From: CABZJG01 sp902512685
GTDB lineage: Bacteria > Pseudomonadota > Alphaproteobacteria > Rhodobacterales > Rhodobacteraceae
Assembly: GCA_051201605.1 (NCBI GenBank)
Contig: CP179201.1
Location: forward strand, 3,162,001-3,226,000
Length of the DNA stretch: 64,000 nucleotides
Direction of reading: 5' to 3'
How positions within the stretch are numbered: the first letter of the stretch is position 1; every line of letters begins with the position of its first letter. Both the position numbers and the translations under genes were made by a program. The notes below the pieces were generated by a model. It made no database searches. It was not told the origin of the DNA and saw only the letters and a program-made list of their open reading frames with translations. Of the stretch, positions 35,091-43,173 are shown one piece after another.

Positions 35091-36041
35091 ATGGGGTTCA
35101 CCGACAAACACCTTTTGGGCATTGAGCCACTTTCCCCCGCTGCTATTTCCGAAATTCTTGATCTTGCCGACAGCTATGTTGACCTCAACCGGCGCTCAAA
35201 CAAGCATTCAGACGTCTTGGCCAGTCTTACCCAGATCAATATGTTTTTTGAAAACTCAACCCGCACGCAGGCTTCGTTTGAGCTGGCCGGCAAACGGCTG
35301 GGCGCGGATGTGATGAATATGGCCATGCAGGCCAGTTCGATTAAAAAAGGCGAAACGCTGATTGATACGGCGCTCACGCTAAATGCGATGCACCCCGATC
35401 TTTTGGTGGTGCGGCATCCACAATCCGGCGCGGTTGATTTGCTGGCGCAAAAGGTCAACTGCAGCGTTTTAAACGCAGGTGATGGACGCCATGAACACCC
35501 CACACAAGCGCTTTTGGATGCGCTGACCATACGCCGCGCCAAAGGCCGCCTGCATCGGCTTAGCATCGCCATTTGCGGCGATATCGCCCACAGCCGCGTG
35601 GCACGCTCGAACATTATCCTGTTGGGCAAAATGGAAAATCGTATCCGCCTGATCGCCCCCCCCACCTTGATGCCTTCGGGCATCGCCGAATTTGGCTGCG
35701 AGGTCTATGAGGATATGCATCAAGGGCTGCAAGATGTCGATGTGGTGATGATGTTGCGGCTTCAGCGCGAACGCATGGACGGCGGGTTTATCCCTTCAGA
35801 GCGCGAATATTACCACCGCTATGGGCTTGATGCCCAGAAATTGAAGGCCGCCAAGGACGATGCCATTGTGATGCACCCGGGCCCGATGAACCGCGGGGTT
35901 GAGATCGACGGTGATATTGCCGATGACATTAATCGCTCGGTGATCCAGGATCAGGTGGAAATGGGCGTCGCAGTCCGCATGGCGGCTATGGATTTACTGG
36001 CACGTAATCGGAAAATGCAAATGTCGGAGGGCGCAGCATGA
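35091..36041 (+). CDS. pyrB: Aspartate carbamoyltransferase, catalytic subunit
   Basis: First committed step of pyrimidine synthesis: carbamoyl phosphate plus aspartate to carbamoyl aspartate. The 316-residue protein has the carbamoyl-phosphate loop FFENSTRTQASFE (from about residue 49), GRHEHPTQALLDA, CGDIAHSRVARSN, MMLRLQRERMD and VMHPGPMNRGVEID. No pyrI regulatory subunit follows; instead the next gene is a pyrC-like gene overlapping by four bases, the layout of the PyrB/PyrC' type of ATCase. Confidence 0.95.
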   Translation: MGFTDKHLLGIEPLSPAAISEILDLADSYVDLNRRSNKHSDVLASLTQINMFFENSTRTQASFELAGKRLGADVMNMAMQASSIKKGETLIDTALTLNAMHPDLLVVRHPQSGAVDLLAQKVNCSVLNAGDGRHEHPTQALLDALTIRRAKGRLHRLSIAICGDIAHSRVARSNIILLGKMENRIRLIAPPTLMPSGIAEFGCEVYEDMHQGLQDVDVVMMLRLQRERMDGGFIPSEREYYHRYGLDAQKLKAAKDDAIVMHPGPMNRGVEIDGDIADDINRSVIQDQVEMGVAVRMAAMDLLARNRKMQMSEGAA

Positions 36042-37318
36042 CTATAGTTTTGCTACGCAATGCGCGCCTCATTGATCCTGAAACCGGCACTGAAACAGAC
36101 GGCAGTCTGCTGATTGAAAACGGTGTGATCCGCGCCGTGGGCTCCGCAGTTGATACCCCTGCAAAAGACATCAAATCCATTGATTGTAACGGCAAGGTGC
36201 TTGCGCCTGGGATCATTGATATAGGTGTCAAGGTTTGCGAGCCAGGCGAGCGGCACAAGGAATCGTTCAAAACGGCCGGACAGGCAGCGGCCGCAGGCGG
36301 TGTGACAACGATAGTGACCCGGCCTGATACCCTGCCCGCGATCGACACCCCCGAAACGCTTGAATTTACCCGCAGACGCGCCAATGAAGCGGCACCGGTC
36401 AACGTACTGACCATGGCGGCGCTGACCAAAGGCCGCGACGGGCGCGAAATGACCGAGATCGGTTTTTTGCTTGATGCTGGGGCGGTGGGCTTTACCGATT
36501 GTGACCGAGTGGTCACCGACACCAAGGTGCTTACCCGCGCGCTTTCCTACGCGCGCTCGCTTGGGGCGTTGGTGATGGGCCATCCGCAAGATCCGGGGCT
36601 GTCGAAAGGCGCGACTGCTACGTCAGGCAAGTTTGCCTCGCTTCGCGGGTTGCCAGCGGTTTCGCCCATGGCCGAGCGCATGGCGCTTGACCGTGATATT
36701 GCGCTGATTGAGATGACCGGCGTGCGCTATCATTTTGATCAGATCACCACTGGCCGCGCCTTGCCGGCGCTGCGCCGCGCCAAGGACAACGGGCTTGATA
36801 TCACCGCAGGAACTTCGATCCACCATTTGACCCTGAATGAATTTGACGTGGCCGACTACAGGACTTTTTTCAAAGTTAAACCGCCCCTGCGCGCCGAAGA
36901 TGACCGGCAGTTGATCATCGAGGCGGTGCGCGACGGTTTAATCGACATCATTTGCTCTATGCACACCCCGCAGGATGAAGAAAGCAAACGATTACCGTTT
37001 GAAGAGGCGGCCTCGGGCGCGGTGGGGCTAGAAACGCTTTTGCCGGCGGCGCTGCGGCTGTATCATTCTGGTGATCTTGATCTGCCAACGCTGTTTCGCG
37101 CACTATCCCTTAATCCCGCCAAGCGGCTGGGGCTCGCGGCAGGGCGGCTCACAGTAGGGGCAACTGCTGATCTGGTGCTTTTTGATCCTGATGCCCCGTT
37201 TGTTGTGGATCGCTTCAAGCTGCATTCAAAATCGAAAAACACGCCCTTTGATGGGACCCGGATGCAGGGCAAGGTTATGCGGACATTTGTGGCCGGCAGA
37301 GAGGTCTATAAAGGATGA
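36038..37318 (+). CDS. Dihydroorotase-like protein (probably non-catalytic PyrC')
   Basis: A 426-residue amidohydrolase-fold protein. Active class I dihydroorotases have D-x-H-x-H-x-R-E-P-G; here that site reads IIDIGVKVCEPGERHKE, so both metal-binding His residues are replaced (Gly and Lys). The catalytic A-T-D-H-A-P-H site reads ICSMHTPQDEE, without the Asp. Family knowledge: such inactive paralogues assemble with PyrB into a dodecameric ATCase, as in Pseudomonas. A structural role with the overlapping pyrB is therefore inferred, and an active dihydroorotase should exist elsewhere. ATG 36038 follows GGAGG. The stop overlaps plsY. Confidence 0.85.
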   Translation: MTIVLLRNARLIDPETGTETDGSLLIENGVIRAVGSAVDTPAKDIKSIDCNGKVLAPGIIDIGVKVCEPGERHKESFKTAGQAAAAGGVTTIVTRPDTLPAIDTPETLEFTRRRANEAAPVNVLTMAALTKGRDGREMTEIGFLLDAGAVGFTDCDRVVTDTKVLTRALSYARSLGALVMGHPQDPGLSKGATATSGKFASLRGLPAVSPMAERMALDRDIALIEMTGVRYHFDQITTGRALPALRRAKDNGLDITAGTSIHHLTLNEFDVADYRTFFKVKPPLRAEDDRQLIIEAVRDGLIDIICSMHTPQDEESKRLPFEEAASGAVGLETLLPAALRLYHSGDLDLPTLFRALSLNPAKRLGLAAGRLTVGATADLVLFDPDAPFVVDRFKLHSKSKNTPFDGTRMQGKVMRTFVAGREVYKG

Positions 37319-37959
37319 TGCTTTTTCCTGCTGTTAGCGGCTCTGGCGCCGCGCTGATCCTTTGGGCCATTGCCGGATATGGGCTTGGCTCGATCCCGTT
37401 TGGCATGGTGCTGGCGCGATTTATGGGGCTGGGAAATCTGCGCAATATCGGATCGGGCAGTATTGGCGCCACCAATGTGCTGCGTACGGGCAGTAAAACC
37501 GCCGCCGCGCTAACGCTTTTATTGGATGGTGGCAAAGGCATCATCGCCGTTTTAATGGCCTTTGCCATTTCCGGCGATGCAGCAGCGCAGATCGCAGCGC
37601 TGTTTGCTATGCTCGGCCATTGCTATCCGGTTTGGCTGCGCTTCCGGGGCGGCAAAGGGGTGGCAACGCTGCTTGGGGTACTGCTGGCGCTCTACTGGCC
37701 GCTGGGCGCTGCGTGCTGCGCCACATGGCTCGTGGTGGCCGCGCTGCGCCGCATATCATCGCTTTCGGCTTTGGTTGCAGTGGTCAGTTCGGCGCTTTGG
37801 TGTATGATCTATACACGCCCCGAGATGACCGCTTTGTGTCTTGCCCTCACTGCTTTGGTCTTTTGGCGGCACCGCGAAAATATCGCTCGGCTTTTGGCCG
37901 GCACCGAGCCAAAGATCGGTCAGAAAACTGTGCAAAGCGATATAGACGACGCGGTCTAA
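37315..37959 (+). CDS. plsY: Glycerol-3-phosphate acyltransferase PlsY
   Basis: Integral membrane enzyme that acylates glycerol-3-phosphate from acyl-phosphate, starting phospholipid synthesis. The 214-residue protein has five or more hydrophobic segments and the three family motifs: GYGLGSIPFGMVLAR, GSGSIGATNVLRTG and GHCYPVWLRFRGGKGVAT. It is the third gene of pyrB-pyrC'-plsY with ATGA overlap, and converges with the NUDIX gene. Confidence 0.95.
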   Translation: MMLFPAVSGSGAALILWAIAGYGLGSIPFGMVLARFMGLGNLRNIGSGSIGATNVLRTGSKTAAALTLLLDGGKGIIAVLMAFAISGDAAAQIAALFAMLGHCYPVWLRFRGGKGVATLLGVLLALYWPLGAACCATWLVVAALRRISSLSALVAVVSSALWCMIYTRPEMTALCLALTALVFWRHRENIARLLAGTEPKIGQKTVQSDIDDAV

Positions 37960-38432
37960 GGCCCCGCTAAAATCGCTTCCTGATGATAGTGATACAGGAT
38001 TTTTTTGACTGACGGGGCAAATAACGACTGCACTTCTTTGTGCAGGCGGGGGCCAAGCGGCCGCCAGAAAAATTCAAAAATCAAACCGTCTTCCGCCGGG
38101 CTTCCTTCGGCGCGATGGTGCCAGTGATTGGGCAGCGGATTGTTCACTTCAAGCGCAAAAATATGCCAGATGTGTTTTTGCGCCACACGGCCTTTGCCTG
38201 GGCGGTGAGGGATATAGCGGTTCCAGACACTAATGGGCTGCGGTTTGACGGACAGGTGCAATCCAGGCTCTTCGTGCAGCTCACGCAGCGCCGCGGCAGT
38301 GCAGGTTTCGCCCGGCTCAACCGTGCCTTTGGGAAGTTGCACCCCCGCTAAAGGATGGCGAAACAAAAGCAATTCTAAATCTGCGCCAACCGGGCGGACC
38401 ACCGCCGCTACAGCTTTTTCAACTGCTTTCAT
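37956..38432 (-). CDS. NUDIX hydrolase
   Basis: A 158-residue NUDIX protein. The complete box G-X5-E-X7-R-E-U-X-E-E-X-G-U is present as GTVEPGETCTAAALRELHEEPGL (about residues 35-57). The remainder gives no substrate clue; small NUDIX proteins hydrolyse nucleoside diphosphate derivatives or diadenosine polyphosphates. It stands alone; about 150 AT-rich bases separate it from the hydrolase upstream, with no further gene seen. Confidence 0.9.
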   Translation of the reverse strand: MKAVEKAVAAVVRPVGADLELLLFRHPLAGVQLPKGTVEPGETCTAAALRELHEEPGLHLSVKPQPISVWNRYIPHRPGKGRVAQKHIWHIFALEVNNPLPNHWHHRAEGSPAEDGLIFEFFWRPLGPRLHKEVQSLFAPSVKKILYHYHQEAILAGP

Positions 38433-38584
38433 ATTAAAATTCCCTAAATCAAATCATGCATCAAATATTTTCTTTGAATGCTACGCATACCATAGGTTTA
38501 CATTCAATAAAATAATTATGCGCTATCAAAACTGCACCCCAAACCCAAAGGGCAAAACACGTTTTTCGGATAGTAAGGTTTTCC

Positions 38585-39394
38585 TTATGCAATGCTTTGC
38601 CAAAAGCCCCCAATTGCTTTTGCAGTCTCGGCCGCATGGGTGATCGGCACCATATGGCCAGCGCCGTCGATCACTGCGCGCTGCGTCAGCGGCAGACGCT
38701 GTTGCAGCGCCGTATTGATCGCAGCAGCGCTTGAATGGCTTACGCCCCCTTCAAGCAAGAGCACCGGAACGTCGATGCCAGACAGACGGCCGGGCTGTGA
38801 AAACCCATAGCGATCCCCGATCACATTATGTTCGCCAGCTTTGATCATGCCTATCTTATCGATCATCGTCTGCTGCGCACGCGCGGGCACATCTGCCCAG
38901 CGGCGTCCATCACCCCACATGCGGGAAAACTCGCGCGCTGCCGTTTCCAGATCACCGCGCTGCCAAGCCTCTTCGAACCCTTGATGATCTTGGGCATAGA
39001 TGGCTTTCAAATCCGGGTTGTCGACAAAAGCAAGGTTGATCAACACCGGCTCGATCAGCACCAATGAGCGCACCATCTTTGGCAGCTCAAGCGCCAGCCT
39101 TAGTGCAATTGTGCCGCCGTAAGAATGCCCGATCAAGTCCATCGGCTGATCCAGAAATGTTTTAGCAATCTCGGTGCCGATGGTGTGATAATCACCCTGT
39201 TCTGTCCACGGTGCGGATTTGCCGTGGCCAGGCATATCAAATGCAGTGAAATGGTGATCTGAACCAAGATGTTCAATGAGCCCGCGCCATGCACCGGCGT
39301 TGCCCATCGTGCAATGCAGCATTAAAACCGGTTTGCCGTCACTTCCGAAACGCATAAAATTGGTCAGATGTCCGGCGCGGTCTTCTAATGGCAT
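38585..39394 (-). CDS. Alpha/beta-hydrolase
   Basis: A 269-residue alpha/beta-hydrolase. The nucleophile elbow is GHSYGG (Ser near residue 93), the oxyanion/N-terminal motif is LHCTMGNAGAWRG, and the catalytic His is in DGAGHMVP near the end. The Asp is probably in VLLLEGG or nearby. No signal peptide. Substrate unknown. Its ATG overlaps the stop of the HCCA isomerase gene (TAATG), so the two are coupled; the pair may take part in aromatic degradation, which is inference from the neighbour. Confidence 0.87.
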   Translation of the reverse strand: MPLEDRAGHLTNFMRFGSDGKPVLMLHCTMGNAGAWRGLIEHLGSDHHFTAFDMPGHGKSAPWTEQGDYHTIGTEIAKTFLDQPMDLIGHSYGGTIALRLALELPKMVRSLVLIEPVLINLAFVDNPDLKAIYAQDHQGFEEAWQRGDLETAAREFSRMWGDGRRWADVPARAQQTMIDKIGMIKAGEHNVIGDRYGFSQPGRLSGIDVPVLLLEGGVSHSSAAAINTALQQRLPLTQRAVIDGAGHMVPITHAAETAKAIGGFWQSIA

Positions 39395-39993
39395 TAAATC
39401 GCTCCGGATAAATGTGCATCAAGATCGTCGAGCCGGTCCTGCCCCCAAAACCTTTGATCCCCGTCAACAATAAAAAACGGCGCTCCAAACGCGCCCGCAT
39501 CCACCGCCGCTTCGAGGTTGGCAGCATATTCTTCGGCCCCCTGCAGCAACCCGCCAGCGGCGAGCGCCGGATCAAAGCCTGCGGCCGCCAAACAGTCCCG
39601 AATGACATCATCTTCGGCAATATTGCGATCTTGTGCCCAGCAGGCACGAGTCATCGCGTGAACCAATGTGCCCAGATCACCACCGCCGCTGTTTTTGGCC
39701 GCAATAAAAGCATAAGAGGCAGGCGCCTGATTGGTTGGCCAATGCGCAGGATTTAAGTTTATGGGCAGATTTACTTTTTTTGCCTGACGCGTAAGTTCTT
39801 GCAATCTATACTCGCGGCGGCTGATATGGCGCTCTTTGGGCACCACGCCGCCCGTGCGCGCAAACAGCGCCGCCACATCCAGAGGCCGGTAGATAACATC
39901 GGCACTGTGACGCGCTGCAATATCGCTTAATCTTTCGCCTGCCAGATAGGTATAAGGCGAAATAACCGAAAAATAGTACTCAATTGTTGGCAA
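39394..39993 (-). CDS. 2-hydroxychromene-2-carboxylate isomerase (DsbA-like, kappa-GST fold)
   Basis: About 199 residues of the glutathione-dependent kappa-GST/NahD family, which isomerises a naphthalene catabolite but is also widespread without that pathway. Features are YYFSVISPYTYLAG at the start with the catalytic Ser, RPLDVAALFARTGG, and the cis-Pro FGAPFFIVDG near the C-terminus followed by FWGQDRLD. A longer frame begins with ATG at 40011, but that ATG lies inside the good ribosome site AAGGAGAGG, which has ideal 7-base spacing to the TTG at 39993. I prefer the TTG start. Confidence 0.83.
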   Translation of the reverse strand: MPTIEYYFSVISPYTYLAGERLSDIAARHSADVIYRPLDVAALFARTGGVVPKERHISRREYRLQELTRQAKKVNLPINLNPAHWPTNQAPASYAFIAAKNSGGGDLGTLVHAMTRACWAQDRNIAEDDVIRDCLAAAGFDPALAAGGLLQGAEEYAANLEAAVDAGAFGAPFFIVDGDQRFWGQDRLDDLDAHLSGAI

Positions 39994-40096
39994 ATTCCCT
40001 CTCCTTTGCATCCACCACTTTGCCAGACGATAACGCCGTGCTAAGCGGTGTCAACGTCACGAATCTGTCACTTAGTGCATCTGGGGAAAAAGTTAT

Positions 40097-41116
40097 ATGC
40101 CTTCAATTACAGAACCAAAGCTCATCTCGGGAAATGCAAACCTGACTTTAGCCAATGCTATTTCTCGGCGCATGTCGCTTCATCGCGGCCTTCATGTAGG
40201 CTTGGTTGACGCCCGAGTTGAACGCTTTAACGATCAAGAAATCTTTGTCGAGGTTTATGAAAACGTGCGCGGCGAAGATATGTTTATCATCCAGTCCACA
40301 TCAAACCCTGCCAATGACAACCTGATGGAACTTCTGATTATGGCGGATGCCTTACGGCGGTCTTCAGCCAGCCGGATCACAGCGGTTATTCCCTATTTTG
40401 GCTATGCACGGCAAGATCGGCGATCAAAAGCCCGCACCCCGATCAGTGCCAAGCTGGTGGCCAATATGCTGGTTGAGGCGGGTATCGAGCGGGTGCTGAC
40501 CATGGATTTACACGCAGCACAAATTCAGGGATTTTTCGATATTCCGGTGGACAACCTTTATGCTTCGCCGATTTTCGCTTTGGATATTATGCACCAGTTC
40601 AAAGGTCAGCTTGATGATGTGATGGTTGTATCGCCAGACGTGGGCGGTGTAGCCCGCGTACGCGAGTTGGCCAAACGGATCAGCGCACCACTTTCCATCG
40701 TGGACAAACGCCGTGAAAAACACGGTGAAGTGGCCGAAATGAACGTGATCGGCAATGTCGAAGGTAAAAAGTGTATCATTGTTGATGACATTTGCGACAC
40801 CGCTGGCACGCTGTGCAAAGCAGCAGAAGTTTTGCTGGAAAACGGCGCCTCGGAAGTGCACTCCTATATCACCCACGGTGTTCTATCAGGACCAGCTGTC
40901 GAGCGTATCTCTAAATCCGTAATGAAGTCTCTGGTGATCACCGATTCCATCGAAGCCAGCGAACCGGTCAAAGCCGCAACAAATATTCGCATTGTGCCTA
41001 CTGCGCCGATGTTTGCCCAAGCGATTTTGAATATCTGGAATGGCACATCGGTGTCTTCGCTGTTTGAAACCGAGACACTTGATCCGATTTATGACGGTCA
41101 TTTTCCGGCTGAATAA
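40097..41116 (+). CDS. prs: Ribose-phosphate pyrophosphokinase
   Basis: PRPP synthase, precursor supply for purines, pyrimidines, His and Trp. The 339-residue protein shows FSD-equivalent start, YFGYARQDRRSK, TMDLHAAQIQGFFDIPVDNL and the PRPP-binding loop IIVDDICDTAGTL. Length is normal. It is transcribed alone and ends at a strong bidirectional terminator shared with the amt gene. Confidence 0.96.
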   Translation: MPSITEPKLISGNANLTLANAISRRMSLHRGLHVGLVDARVERFNDQEIFVEVYENVRGEDMFIIQSTSNPANDNLMELLIMADALRRSSASRITAVIPYFGYARQDRRSKARTPISAKLVANMLVEAGIERVLTMDLHAAQIQGFFDIPVDNLYASPIFALDIMHQFKGQLDDVMVVSPDVGGVARVRELAKRISAPLSIVDKRREKHGEVAEMNVIGNVEGKKCIIVDDICDTAGTLCKAAEVLLENGASEVHSYITHGVLSGPAVERISKSVMKSLVITDSIEASEPVKAATNIRIVPTAPMFAQAILNIWNGTSVSSLFETETLDPIYDGHFPAE

Positions 41117-41160
41117 CTGCGCAGGATACTGTGCCTGTCCGCATCAGTACGAGTTTAATT

Positions 41161-41200
41161 AAAAACGGGCTTCTGTTTCAGAAGCCCGTTTTTGTTTTAA
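41161..41200. terminator. Bidirectional intrinsic terminator between prs and amt
   Basis: A perfect inverted repeat: ACGGGCTTCTG and its complement around a TTT loop, extended by A-T pairs to a 15-base-pair stem (41161-41175 with 41179-41193). A-runs flank one side and T-runs the other, so it terminates prs on the plus strand and amt on the minus strand. Confidence 0.92.
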
Positions 41201-41213
41201 CCATAAGCCGTGA

Positions 41214-42545
41214 TCAGCTGCGGCCAAATTCTGGATAGGCTTCCATTCCAAGTTCAGCCATATCCAAACCGTTAATCTCAACCTCTTCCTCAACACGGAT
41301 GCCCATGGTTGATTTGAGGACAAACCAGACCACTGCAGATGCGATCACCACAAAGATACCCACCACGATGATTGAATAAAGCTGAGTGCCCAAGGATGCC
41401 TCAGAGTTGGTAAAGACCACCGCAATTGTTCCCCAAATACCGGCAAATAAGTGTACTGGGATCGCACCAACCACATCATCGATTTTAAACCGATCCAACA
41501 GCGGAACGGTGAGCACAACGATCACACCGCCAACAGCGCCGATCAGTGTTGCAGACCCAAGGCTTGGGGTTAATGGTTCAGCTGTGATAGACACCAGACC
41601 CGCCAAAGCGCCGTTCAAAACCATCGTCAGATCAGGTTTTTTATACAGGAGCTGGGTAAGGATCAAAGCCGCAACCGCGCCGCCGGCAGCCGCTGTATTT
41701 GTATTTGCAAATATCCGGCTGATGTCGGCCACGTTGCCCGCAGTATCCATATAAAGTTGCGAGCCGCCGTTAAAGCCGAACCACCCCAACCACAGGATAA
41801 ACGTTCCCAAAGTTGCCAGCGTCAAATTAGAGCCCGGGATCGGAACGGTTTTGCCTTCTTTGGTGTATTTACCGATGCGCGGACCTAGAATAATAGCGCC
41901 TGTCAGCGCTGCCCAGCCACCAACTGAGTGCACAACAGTTGATCCAGCAAAGTCTAAAAAGCCCATGGCATCAAGGAAACCGCCGCCCCATTTCCAGCTT
42001 GCTTGGATTGGGTAAATCACAGCTGTCAAAAGGACGGTGAAAACCAGGAAGGGCCAGAGTTTAATCCGTTCAGCCAACGCGCCCGACACAATGGAAGCGG
42101 TTGCGGCACAGAACATCAGCTGGAAGAAAAAGTCCGATCCGACAGAGGCATAAGTCATATCAGCCTCGGTATCGGCCAATCCAACCGCTTCAAGCACGGC
42201 AGGACCAAAGGCACCAAGCGTTCCTTCAATGCTCCAGCCATCACCGGGATACATCAGGTTGTAACCGATGAGGTAGTAAAAAAGAGACGCCAGTGAAAAC
42301 AGCCCTATATTTTTGGTCAGTTGCATCGCCACGTTTTTCGAGCGCACCAATCCAGCCTCGAGCATAGCGAAACCTGCCGCCATCCAGAACACCAAAAACC
42401 CAGCAACCAGAAACATAAAGGTGGTAAAAATAAAGCCAATTTCACCATTTAAAGGCGTGACATCAACCGATTGTGCCAGCCCGAGCGACGGCAGACAAGA
42501 TGCGGCAACAGCGCCGGCAATTAAGCTCGTTCTTTTCGTAAACAT
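41214..42545 (-). CDS. amtB: Ammonium transporter Amt
   Basis: Trimeric inner membrane ammonium channel, 443 residues. A cleavable signal peptide (MFTKRTSLIAGAVAASCLPSLGLAQ) is followed by 11 membrane segments. Family signatures are AMLEAGLVRSKNV, DFAGSTVVHSVGGWAAL (with the first pore His) and NGALAGLVSITAEP, with the second pore His in PVHLFAGIWGT. It follows glnK by about 20 bases in one operon, so PII controls its activity by binding the cytoplasmic face. Confidence 0.95.
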   Translation of the reverse strand: MFTKRTSLIAGAVAASCLPSLGLAQSVDVTPLNGEIGFIFTTFMFLVAGFLVFWMAAGFAMLEAGLVRSKNVAMQLTKNIGLFSLASLFYYLIGYNLMYPGDGWSIEGTLGAFGPAVLEAVGLADTEADMTYASVGSDFFFQLMFCAATASIVSGALAERIKLWPFLVFTVLLTAVIYPIQASWKWGGGFLDAMGFLDFAGSTVVHSVGGWAALTGAIILGPRIGKYTKEGKTVPIPGSNLTLATLGTFILWLGWFGFNGGSQLYMDTAGNVADISRIFANTNTAAAGGAVAALILTQLLYKKPDLTMVLNGALAGLVSITAEPLTPSLGSATLIGAVGGVIVVLTVPLLDRFKIDDVVGAIPVHLFAGIWGTIAVVFTNSEASLGTQLYSIIVVGIFVVIASAVVWFVLKSTMGIRVEEEVEINGLDMAELGMEAYPEFGRS

Positions 42546-42563
42546 TGTTCAAGGTTTCCTTTG

Positions 42564-42902
42564 CTAAATTGCCTCTGGACCGGACTCGCCGGTGCGCACT
42601 CTGACGGTTTGCTGCACATCCAGAACAAAAATCTTACCGTCACCAATTTTTCCGGTTTGGGCCGATTTTGTAATGGTTTCGACAACTTGGTCTGCCGAAG
42701 GGCTTTCAACCACAATTTCAAGTTTGATTTTGGGGACAAAATTCACCGCATATTCTGCCCCGCGATAGATTTCGGTATGCCCCGATTGGGCCCCAAAACC
42801 TTTTATTTCTGTCACCATCATGCCCCGAACACCAATCTCGGTCAGCGCTTCGCGTACATCTTCGAGTTTGAAGGGTTTGATGGTTGCAATAATCAATTTC
42901 AC
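42564..42902 (-). CDS. glnK: Nitrogen regulatory protein P-II (GlnK)
   Basis: A 112-residue trimeric signal protein that senses ATP/ADP and 2-oxoglutarate. The sequence MKLIIATIKPFKLEDV, the T-loop with the uridylylation Tyr51 (GHTEIYRGAEYAVNF) and TGKIGDGKIFV are standard. GTG start at 42902 with AGGAAAA before it. Being upstream of amt in the same operon identifies it as GlnK rather than GlnB. I found no sigma-54 site (TGGCAC-N5-TTGC) in the 270 bases upstream, so how nitrogen controls it is not visible. Confidence 0.95.
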   Translation of the reverse strand: MKLIIATIKPFKLEDVREALTEIGVRGMMVTEIKGFGAQSGHTEIYRGAEYAVNFVPKIKLEIVVESPSADQVVETITKSAQTGKIGDGKIFVLDVQQTVRVRTGESGPEAI

Positions 42903-43173
42903 CGTATTTTCCTTTCTGAGTCAGGCCAGTTGATGGCCAAATTGAGGAATGTTGCGGGTTCACAAGACTGCCCTAGAACCTAAAAGAAAAGCAGGGCGGG
43001 GGGTAAAATCAGTCAAAAATAGGATAAAAGCGCATAATTATTGCGCATTTAAGTTGGTTTGATTATTTTTTAATCATATTCTGCATGAAATAATCAGGTG
43101 GAATGCCCTAAACAAGCAGACAAAAGCCGAGTATGCTGCACAAAATAAAAACGCCTTGAGGCTAAACAAATAC

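Noticed and set aside
42903..43173. Sigma-54 promoter for glnK-amtB
   Set aside because: No TGGCAC-N5-TTGC match on the minus strand in the 270 bases upstream.
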